Shown one piece after another: positions 56,032 to 64,000 of a stretch of DNA of 64,000 nt. The stretch comes from Primulina eburnea. Taxonomy: Eukaryota; Streptophyta; Magnoliopsida; Lamiales; Gesneriaceae. Positions within the stretch are counted from its first letter, which is position 1. Each line of letters begins with the position of its first letter. The DNA is taken from the NCBI RefSeq assembly GCF_022965805.1, contig NC_133101.1, positions 16,029,054 through 16,093,053 of the forward strand, written 5' to 3'. The translations under genes and the position numbers were made by a program. Under the pieces are notes generated by a model. It was not told where the DNA came from. It did not search any database and saw nothing but the letters and a program-made list of their open reading frames with translations.

Positions 56032-59000
56032 ATTTGGGTACCAGATACTAAAATTTGTGTTTGCAGGAACAGAAGAAGAAAACAGAAATCAGAAACTCTA
56101 CATGGTATCTGGATAGTGGATGTTCCAGACACATGACTGGACAGAAAAACCTACTCTCCGAGATAGTGAGTTGCACTGGACCAAAGATAACCTTTGGAGA
56201 CAACTCAAAAGGTAAAACCGTGGGTAAAGGTAAGATTATCCATGGTAACATAACCATTAATGATGTGCTATTAGTTGACAATCTTTGTTACAATTTAATT
56301 AGGATTAGCCAACTATGTGATAATGGTTATTCTGTAGCTTTTCAGAAGCACTCATGTGTAGTCAGAGATTCTGCTGAAACCACTGTATTAACTGGAAAGA
56401 GAGAAAGCAACACCTATAGAGTCTCTTGGAACTCAAATCATGTCAACTCACCTACATGTTTAGTTGCCTCACTTAGTAATAAGCACTGGCTATGGCACAA
56501 GAAATTGAATCATCTAAATTTCAAGTCAATCAATCATCTCAAAAAACAGAATCTTGTTGATGGATTACCTGATATTAATTTTGTTAAAAATCATGTTTGT
56601 TCTGCGTGTCAGCTTGGGAAACAGATAAGATCTAGTTTCAAGAACAAAGATAACAAGTCAACTTCAAGATGTCTTGAATTACTGCATATGGATTTATTTG
56701 ATCCAATCTCTATCATGAGCTTAGGGGAATGAAATATACTCTTGTTGTGATTGATGATTTTTCTAGATTCACTTGGGTAGTATTTCTCGCAGGAAAAGAT
56801 CAAACCAGTAGCCTCTTGATCAAGCTCTTGAAAAGGATTCAAAATGAAAAATCTTCTTCCATCATTAAAATCAGAAGTGATCGGGGTACTGAGTTCACTA
56901 ACAAATATATTGAGTTATATTTGGATGAACAAGGGATTCATCATGAATATTCAGCTGCCAGAACATCTCAACAAAACGGAGTAGCTGAGAGGAGGAATAG
57001 AACTCTAAAAGAAGCATCTAGAACAATGCTAGCAGATGCAGACATCTCTCAGCGCTTTTGGGCTGAAGCAATTAACACTGCTTGTTACACACAAAACAGA
57101 ACAATGGTCAACAAAAGGCACAATCAAACTCCGTATGAAATATGGAAAGGGAAAAAGCCCAACGTATCTTATTTTCATGTATTTGGTTGCAGATGTTTTG
57201 TGTTAAATAATGGTAAAAATCATTTAACTGCATTTGACTCAAAATCAGATGCTGGACTATTTCTAGGTTACTCTGTTGTAAGCAAAGCCTTTAGAATTTT
57301 TAACAATAGAACTCTTAATGTTGAAGAGTCAATTCATGTTGTCTTTGATGAAGGCAGCAGTGCTCCTGAAATATCTAACACGTTTGATTTAAGTAACAGG
57401 TTAGACAGGATCCACTTGGAACTGGATAGTGAAGATGATGTAGAAGCAAACATCAAGGATATTCAAAATCCAGAACCAGACATTCCGATAGTAGAACCAG
57501 AAGTACAGACATTAGATCTGCCTATACCAGCAGAAGACTCTCAAGAACCTAATACTGGTTCTGTCGAGAACGATCTCAACATATCAAATCAGGAAGATAT
57601 CCTTTTAAATCCTTTTATTTGGAGAAAATCTCATCCTCCATCATTGGTTATTGGTAATCCAGCAGCGCCTTTGAGAACCAGAAGGAAAATGATTAATGAA
57701 TACATGCATGCTGCTTTTATTTCTCAGGACGAACCAAAGAAAATTGAAGAAGCTCTTCTGGATCCCAGTTGGATTGAAGCTATGCAAGAAGAGCTGAATC
57801 AATTCAAACGAAACGAAGTTTGGTTTCTAATACCCAGACCATCTCACCAAGCGGTCATTGGAACTCGGTGGGTATTCAGAAAAAAACTCAATGAAGAAGG
57901 CACAGTGATCAGAAATAAAGCAAGACTAGTAGCTCAAGGCTTCAAACAAGAAGAAGGAATAGATTATGATTAGACCTACGCACCAGTAGCAAGGCTCGAA
58001 GCTATCAGAATATTCTTGGCCTTTGCTGCTTTCAAAAATTTCAAAGTATATCAAATGGATGTGAAGAGTGCTTTTCTAAATGGTCTTTTACAAGAAAAAG
58101 TTTACGTCGAACAACCTCCAAGTTTTATCGATCATTTTTCACCTCACCATGTATTTAAATTACACAAAGCATTATATGGTCTAAAACAGGCACCTAGAGC
58201 ATGGTATGAAACCTTATCGCAATTTCTTATTAATCATGATTTTACAATTGGAGCAGTAGACAAAACTCTGTTTACTTTAGTAAAAAATAATCATATACTT
58301 TTAGTACAGATCTATGTTGATGATATTATTTTTGGGTCAACTAACCCCAAATTGTGTGCAAAGTTTGGAAAATTGATGCAGGACAAATTCGAAATGAGCA
58401 TGATGGGAGAATTAACATTCTTCTTAGGGCTACAGATTAAACAGCTTGATACTGGAATTTTTATTAATCAAGCCAAATACACCAAGGAGCTTCTGAAAAA
58501 GTTTGGTATGGAAGCATGCTCTGCTGCTTCTACTCCAATGAGCTCATCTACTAAACTTGATAAAGATGAAAGTGGAATTCCTTTAGAGGTAACTCAGTAT
58601 CGCGGTCTTATTGGTTCTTTATTATATCTGACTGCCAGTAGACCAGATATCATGTTTGCTGTTTGCATTTGTGCGAGATTTCAATCTAACCCCAAAAAAT
58701 CTCATTATATTGCTGCTAAACGTATTTTGAAGTATTTAAAAGGAACTCAAAATGTCGGCTTATGGTATCCCAATGATTCATCGTTAAATCTTATTGGATA
58801 TTCAGATGCTGATTATGCAGGTTGCAAACTAGACAGGAAAAGCACAAGTGGTTTTTGTCAATTTCTTGGTGATAGGCTGATATCGTGAATCAGTAAAAAG
58901 CAGACTTCCATAGCCACATCTACTGCAGAGGCAGAATATCTGGCTGCTGGAAGCTGCTGCTCTCAAATATTGTGGATTTAGCAACAGTTGAAAGACTATG

Positions 59001-59255
59001 GAATTCAAGCTTCCGAATCACCTATTTTCTGTGACAATACCAGTGCCATTGCAATCACACAAAATCAGTACTTCATTCCAGAACGAAGCACATATACATC
59101 AGACATCACTTCATCAGAGATCATGTGCAGAAAAAGAACATTCGTCTGGAATACATTCCTACTGATCAGCAAGCAGCAGACATCTTTACAAAACCTCTTC
59201 CTGAGAATAAGTTTTCTTACTTTCGGAATACACTTGGATTGATAGATTTAACTTA
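56032..59255 (+). pseudogene. element H pol: protease, integrase, reverse transcriptase, RNase H, multiply broken
   Basis: Protease (WYLDSGCSRHMTG, about 56100) and GAG-pre-integrase (HKKLNHLNF) lie one frame away from gag. A one-base loss near 56725 shifts to integrase (VVIDDFSRFTWVVF, SDRGTEFTN, SQQNGVAERRNRT). TAG at 57971-57973 interrupts the start of reverse transcriptase (ARLVAQGFKQEEGIDYD). The frame continues with [10 protein letters not shown] and [11 protein letters not shown], then TGA at 58886-58888, TAG at 58979-58981 and a frameshift near 59065 in RNase H. The last recognisable residues are at about 59252. A TTTGCAG splice-acceptor-like word sits at the gag-pol boundary (about 56060-56066). 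Confidence 0.88.
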
Positions 59256-59365
59256 ATTATTTATCATTATCTGATATTTCCTTTAATTTTTGTGATTATT
59301 CAGTATCTCATTTTGCAGAAGCTAAAATTTGAACGATAGAGATAATCAGTAGAAGTCATACTTCA

Positions 59366-59776
59366 TTAAAGATAATAGAAACGAGGGCGTACATTTTTCA
59401 CTTCTGCCCTAACGTAACCTCTCCAGGATGCCAACCAAGCGGTCAGCTCTCCAGTAGAGATACGGAGAAACTCCTCTGAAGAAGCAATATTCATCAGAGT
59501 CTTTAGCTCTTTTAAGAGCATGAGAAGGTAGACGCCGTCATCAGAGACAACGTCTTCACTATCAGCACTATGAAGACGTCGATAATATTTGGGTATCATT
59601 ATCAACTCCTTGGTGGTAGATCTTCGCCCACTCTCGAAGGAAGACCTTAGCTCCTGGACTTTAGTCCAAGTAGCAAATGTCTTATTCAGCACCTTGATCT
59701 CTATTGCCTCTTTTCTTGCAGCAATCACCTCTCTCATGAACTCATCAGCCAAATCAGGACTATTCTCATTTGCCAT
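59366..59776 (-). CDS. antisense ORF 1 within element H, unknown protein of 136 aa
   Basis: The ATG at 59774-59776 opens 136 codons ending TAA at 59366-59368, opposite in strand to H's own genes and lying between pol and the env-like frame. The protein is well mixed in composition (MANENSPDLADEFMREV...), rich in predicted helix, with no signal peptide, membrane segment or known motif that I can name. A TATAAATAT box lies at 59810-59818 (minus), about 35-40 bp before the ATG, which implies a very short leader. AATAAT-type words lie past the stop (about 59255-59310). Not recognised. It could be a captured host gene fragment or a lineage-specific accessory gene. Confidence 0.5.
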   Translation of the reverse strand: MANENSPDLADEFMREVIAARKEAIEIKVLNKTFATWTKVQELRSSFESGRRSTTKELIMIPKYYRRLHSADSEDVVSDDGVYLLMLLKELKTLMNIASSEEFLRISTGELTAWLASWRGYVRAEVKNVRPRFYYL

Positions 59777-59809
59777 GTTTTAAATGACTATCTGGTTTAA
59801 CCCTTGTTC

Positions 59810-59818
59810 ATATTTATA
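59810..59818 (-). promoter_or_regulatory. TATA box before antisense ORF 1
   Basis: The minus strand reads CTATAAATATG, matching the plant TATA consensus. Its position upstream of the ATG at 59776 makes chance less likely, but no transcript evidence exists here. Confidence 0.5.
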
Positions 59819-60137
59819 GATGAAAACCATGGACCAAAGCTCGAGCAAATCTTGACTACAGAAGATATATGAAACATCATAGATCTCATCGGATTTGTTA
59901 CCATTTATTGCACTAATTTAGGAAAAACTTTATTCTTATATTCTGTGATTCTGTGTCAGAAGCAAAAGGTACTTTGTCTCTTTAACAAAACGAGGCATGT
60001 TTTATCTTCCAGTAGAAGCTATCTAGTTGACTTCTTTTTTTCTGAATTTTATCAGTCATCAGTTATTTGTCTTATTTGACCAACAATAAGTTATTTGCAG
60101 GAAAGCAGAAGGAAACATCAAGTACTCAAAATGAAAT

Positions 60138-60143
60138 TTTATT
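60138..60143 (-). terminator. AATAAA signal after antisense ORF 2
   Basis: The minus strand reads CTAATAAAATTTC, a canonical poly(A) signal about 220 bp beyond the stop of the frame at 60363-60620. Confidence 0.4.
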
Positions 60144-60362
60144 AGAAACCATTCCAGTACATTAAACGATGCAGAAGTAAAAACAGTAGATCTTCAAATT
60201 TTGTTTAACCAGTAGTGTTACACTAAGCTTTTGTCTTCTGTAATAGCACTTTGCAGAAGGTTTGCAAAGTACTTCAGCAGAAATGAAGATTCCAGCAAGC
60301 CTGAGTCTAGAAAGAATCTAGCAAGCTTGGATCTTGTTAGTACTAATCTATAATCAGATGCC

Positions 60363-60620
60363 TTAAAGGGCATCATAGATGATATCAGCTTCATCGATCC
60401 ACCAGCACTCTCTTATTGCATTAGCATGCTTCTGGAAAGGATCGACGCTACATATCAATATCAATGATAGCAACAAATCTATTTGATTGTTGTCATTACA
60501 ACTCCAGGAGTTTGATCCAAGGATCATTACGTGAAGAATGACATCTTCAAACAGACTTCTGAACATTCTTGCTTCGGCTCCTGGATCAGACTCTAACTCT
60601 TCTTTAACCTGAGATTTCAA
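60363..60620 (-). pseudogene. antisense ORF 2 within element H, start codon lost
   Basis: An 85-codon minus-strand frame (KSQVKEELESDPGAEARMFRSLFED...IDEADIIYDAL). The codon in the expected start position (60618-60620) is TTG after an A-rich leader (AACAACAAAAAAAAA). An ATG changed to TTG is the simplest reading. The next in-frame ATG is at about 60566. A TATAAAA box lies at 60669-60675 (minus), about 50 bp upstream, and AATAAA lies 220 bp downstream, so a whole transcription unit is suggested. No domain recognised. Confidence 0.4.
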
Positions 60621-60668
60621 TTTTTTTTTGTTGTTATGAATGATTAACTTCGTTCAAGTTGTGCAGGC

Positions 60669-60675
60669 TTTTATA
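60669..60675 (-). promoter_or_regulatory. TATA box before antisense ORF 2
   Basis: The minus strand reads TTCTATAAAAGCC, a strong TATA box match. Confidence 0.5.
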
Positions 60676-61226
60676 GAAGAATCAAAGACACATGCGACTG
60701 TTCACTTTTGACGGTTCAGATTGAGGGATTGCCAAGAGCCACTTGACGTTTTAATGACCACTTATTAGTTGCATTTACCGAGGGGAAATAGTATCTTAGT
60801 CAGACTAAGATTTTTTTACCTTTTTCAGTAAACAGATAGACTATTTGTCTTTTCGATAAAACAGCAAGTCTGCTGGTTTTGTCTCAGTGCTCAAATATTT
60901 CAGCACTCTGAAACTTCCAGCAGACGTTATCATAAAACGACAAATCCTCTTCTAATTATTCTTAGTAACCGTCTGGACAGCCCGCCTAATTCAAATTTTA
61001 AAATCATTCGTATCTCTGACATTTTCTGCAAATCTTTTCAAACACTCAATCATAAACATACTGACACGTGTCCTTATGTTTACTTGATGGCTGTACATTC
61101 ATTTTAAAATATCTCTTTCTCATTTTTCACTTTTACCGTTTCATAAACTGTTGCGACTTAGCTACTGATTTATCTTTATCATCTCTATCTACTGCAAATA
61201 TTATCTGATTCTATCTTCATACAGAA
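60676..61226. other. spacer between antisense unit 2 and the env-like ORF
   Basis: No gene. It would hold the promoter of the antisense unit. Its end, CTATCTTCATACAG just before AAATGG, resembles a splice acceptor (AG at 61223-61224), as expected if the env-like frame is expressed from a spliced RNA. Confidence 0.4.
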
Positions 61227-63962
61227 ATGGCCGGAGCATACACTCTCAATGCATATCAAGTCAATTTTGCTTCATTTCTCAACGTCAAGGATGAGAACCT
61301 TGTTAAAATGTTTCAAGCTCTTGAGAAATCAGGACTTCGAAAATTCCTGGAAGCACCAGCAGTGATATACAAAAATTCTCTTCTGGATTTCTACGCTAAA
61401 GCAACAGTGTATGAAGGAAAGATCGTTCACTCGCAAGGAGATGCATCCATCTCCATTGATGCCATACTATTGGGAGCAACCTTCTTCCTCCCACTTGCAG
61501 GTATGTCTGAACTATCTGATATTTCTAAACTGGATATGTCTATTGCGCTCAGCAATTTTTCAGCCTCTGGAGAGGAATTGTCTCCCTCTTGTCACAAGAA
61601 ATTACTCAAAATGGAATATCAAATTCTGGCTGATATTGTGGCAAAAGCTATTTTAGTCAAAGCCGGTACTTTCGACAAATTGACAAAGGAGAAAGTTCAA
61701 GTGATGACTGTCATCACCAAGGGAACCAAAGTGGATTGGATTCGTTTCATCTTCAGAATCATGAAAGACATGGTTGTCAAGAAAAGTTCTGGTTTTGCGG
61801 TTCAGATCAGCAAAATGCTGAAGGATGCTGGTTTTGCTTCTACAAATGAACACGATGATGTTTCGGTAACAATGATTGATGCCGAGAATGTGCTTGCTTT
61901 GAGGCTCAAGCTAACGGTGGCTGAATTTGTTGCCTTGAAAAAGGAGATTGGAGAGGGTCCTTCTGAGGTTCAGAAACCTCAACAAAAGATTAAGAGAAAA
62001 AAAGTGATCGTTTCTACTGATTCTGATAAAACAGTATCAGAAGAGTCTGTTGCTGATGTTCAACCATCCCTACCAACTCCAATCAAGAAGAAATCTCGTA
62101 CTGTCCTTAAGATAAAAAAGACAGCAGCACTTTCTGAAATTGAGAAAGTACCTATCAGACAGGTATTTCCAGAAGTGGTTCCTTCTGCACGACCCATTGC
62201 TCCTACTTCTGTACAAGCTGCTGTGTCTATTCCAACAACATCTACTGCTTCTGCTTTCAAGCCGTTGTCTGGAATAGTTATTCGAGAACCAACAATGGGG
62301 TCTTCTGCATTTCGACCCATTTTTCCTGTTTCATCAACAGACAAAGGCAAAGGAAAGTTAATTGAAGCACCGAAAGGTTTCTGACTCAGCACAATTGTGA
62401 CCACAGGAGTTGATCTTCATATGGAAGAAATAGAAAGTTCTGCCAATGATGACATGAATTTTTTTTATGAGTGGCACAAGGTTCGAATTTTTCATTCTTT
62501 TGCTTACTTCAAAAAGAAAGGATCTTATGGGAAAATAATGAATGCTGAGAAGAGGGTCTTTCAGCTTGCCAAAACAGAAAATGTGATCGAGGCCTTGCGC
62601 AGAAGGAGTTACATCCTCGATCAGTTGAAAAGTCAGAAGCTGGAATCGGTTCTGAAAGTTCTTGAATCAAATTTTGATCCTGTTGTTCCTACTGCTGTTC
62701 AGGATCAAAATGTCATTCTGACTCTGACTGACAAGTTGAATCAAATGAATGAGCAACTTTTTGCTCAAGAAAAGGGATTTGGCGAGCCAATTGAATATCA
62801 AGTCGGCCTTATTCCAGACTTTCAACAGATCCAGACAGTTGAGGAACGAACTACAGCCTCACCAAAGGCTTCTGTTCTCAGTACTCATGCTTCTCCAACA
62901 AGGCCTATTCCATCATCATCCCTGTTATCTGTACATGAACTGGCTTCAGTTGAAGAAGTCATTGAGTTGATTGTTCCAACGGCCTCTACTCAGGAAGCAG
63001 TTCCCGCTTCTTCATTGCCACCATCAGTCTCTCCAACCGCAGAACAACAGATGGCAGAATCAGATTCTATATCTATCTTGCCAAATCTAGAGATATTTTC
63101 TGCTGCTCATCAAGCAGAAATGAAAACTCTTCTGGATCAGCCTTCTGCACCTTCAGCTGCAGAATCATCAGATTCACCTGCTGCCATTGCACCAACAGAA
63201 GAGAATTTGGCCTCTGATTTGGCTGTTCCTGCTGAAGAAATTGCTCCTCCAATGGTTACTGTTGAACCAACTGTCTCTACTTTTCCAGAAGAAAGCCATG
63301 CTGACCCTGGTCCTTCTACTGCTGTGATTGACACCAATCAAGTTTCTGCTGCACTGATTGTCACAGATCCTGTTCAGACAAACACTCGTATTACTGAAAT
63401 CAAGCAACGCCTGCTTGAGCGAACCCCCTCACCTGAATCAGATTTATTCAACTTGGAGTTCCAGATTGACGTTCTGCAAAGGGAACTCAATAACGTGTCT
63501 GATTTAGTCAAGCGAATGTCCCATGAAAGCATATCAGAATTTAGTGGTGCTCAGTCTTTCAGAGAACGAATGAGCAAACACATATATAACACGGCGGAAA
63601 CCATCCAAAAAATGTGTGCTGAAACCATTGTTTTCAGACAAGCTATAACGAGAAATAACAGTCAAATCGTGCTTGTTCAAGATGATATACTCAATCGTCT
63701 CAACGGACATGATGATCTCATTCGATCACTTTCAACCTCCATGGAAGTCATGGATGCCAAGATTGACTCTCAAACTCAATCTCTCGCTACTATCAATGAT
63801 CGCATCTTTACTCAAGCTCCGTATCTAGAGATGTTGACCAATAGCATTCAAAATTTGTCTGGAAGAATGAATGATCTCTTGGCCCATGTCATTGCCGCTG
63901 ATGCCAAAAAGGGGGAAGAAAGAAGAGATCCAGCAGAAGCTCTAAGGCAATCAGAAGCTTAA
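61227..63962 (+). pseudogene. element H env-like third ORF, interrupted by one TGA
   Basis: The ATG at 61227 (MAGAYTLNAYQVNFASFLNV) opens 385 codons to TGA at 62382-62384. The same frame continues without another stop to TAA at 63960-63962, giving about 911 codons in all. Codons right after the TGA are in frame, so this is one gene with a single nonsense codon, or a read-through design. The N-terminal half is globular with a hydrophobic patch (AILLGATFFLPLAG), then Lys/Arg-rich segments (KIKRKKV, PIKKKSR). A long Pro/Ser/Ala/Thr-rich middle follows (about 62850-63400), then a heptad-rich, coiled-coil-like C-terminus (about 63440-63900). This layout resembles env-like ORFs of SIRE elements. 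No clear signal peptide or membrane anchor is seen. Confidence 0.65.
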
Positions 63963-64000
63963 GCTCAACCTTCAGACAGAAGACTTCAGGATCCTCAGAA

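Larger units (their letters stand above)
52979..64000 (+). mobile_element. element H: SIRE-like Ty1/copia element with extra ORFs, 3' end outside the window
   Basis: It comprises a 5' LTR (52979-53966), a primer site, gag, a copia-order pol (protease, integrase, reverse transcriptase, RNase H), a ~2-kb spacer with two antisense frames and an env-like frame. The pol-then-env-like layout and large gag fit the SIRE/Maximus lineage. Pol carries many breaks, so H is old. The 3' LTR is not reached. Confidence 0.85.

Overview
This window is a block of nested transposable elements from a plant nuclear genome. No host gene is recognisable. The evidence for a plant is the set of complete LTR retrotransposons with plant primer sites (initiator-Met and Asp tRNA): Ty3/gypsy chromoviruses of Tekay/Del type, an Athila-type Ty3/gypsy element, two Ty1/copia elements (one SIRE-like with a third, env-like ORF), and CACTA transposon ends. 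The env-like ORF style recalls Lamiales genomes such as Gesneriaceae. That placement is a weak impression from memory, not a measurement.

Left nest, 112-27210. The outermost layer is a CACTA-type element: subterminal hairpins at 112-488 and 25583-27210, with a right terminus at 27193-27210. It was split by an LTR of about 3.7 kb (D0, 494-25577, TSD TTAAA) that looks like a solo LTR. D0 was split twice by one chromovirus family in opposite orientations: element A (2791-14669, minus strand, TSD ATTAT, intact 1509-codon gag-pol) and element C (15669-25134, plus strand, near-identical LTRs, one nonsense codon). A was hit by element B (4319-7558, TSD GAAAC), which has two seemingly identical 1434-bp LTRs and only 372 bp between them. 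The insertion order is therefore CACTA, D0, A and C, with B after A.

Middle, 27211-31615. This AT-rich part holds three copies of a dispersed sequence and a satellite-like array of about seven ~178-bp monomers. It also has a small element with terminal direct repeats, a primer site and an inverted tail, and a 108-bp tandem duplication.

Right nest, 31616-52850. A decayed Ty1/copia element on the minus strand (G) was split by Athila-type element E (33923-44175, plus strand, TSD TATGC/TATAC) and chromovirus F (44302-52040, minus strand, TSD AAATT). E has lost the integrase core in frame. F has a nonsense codon and an integrase deletion. From 52979 to the window end lies SIRE-like Ty1/copia element H (plus strand). 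It has a 988-bp 5' LTR, an open gag, a broken pol, two antisense reading frames with TATA boxes in front, and an env-like frame broken by one TGA. Its 3' LTR lies beyond the window.

Two features recur across families. The four chromoviruses (A, B, C, F) carry a 7-8 bp stem with an AGGA loop just before the polypurine tract, and the stem covaries. B, E and F each carry their own GC-rich palindrome or repeat cluster near the LTR promoter, and E repeats its cluster in front of its third ORF. The most unusual region is the pair of antisense units inside H (59366-60676).
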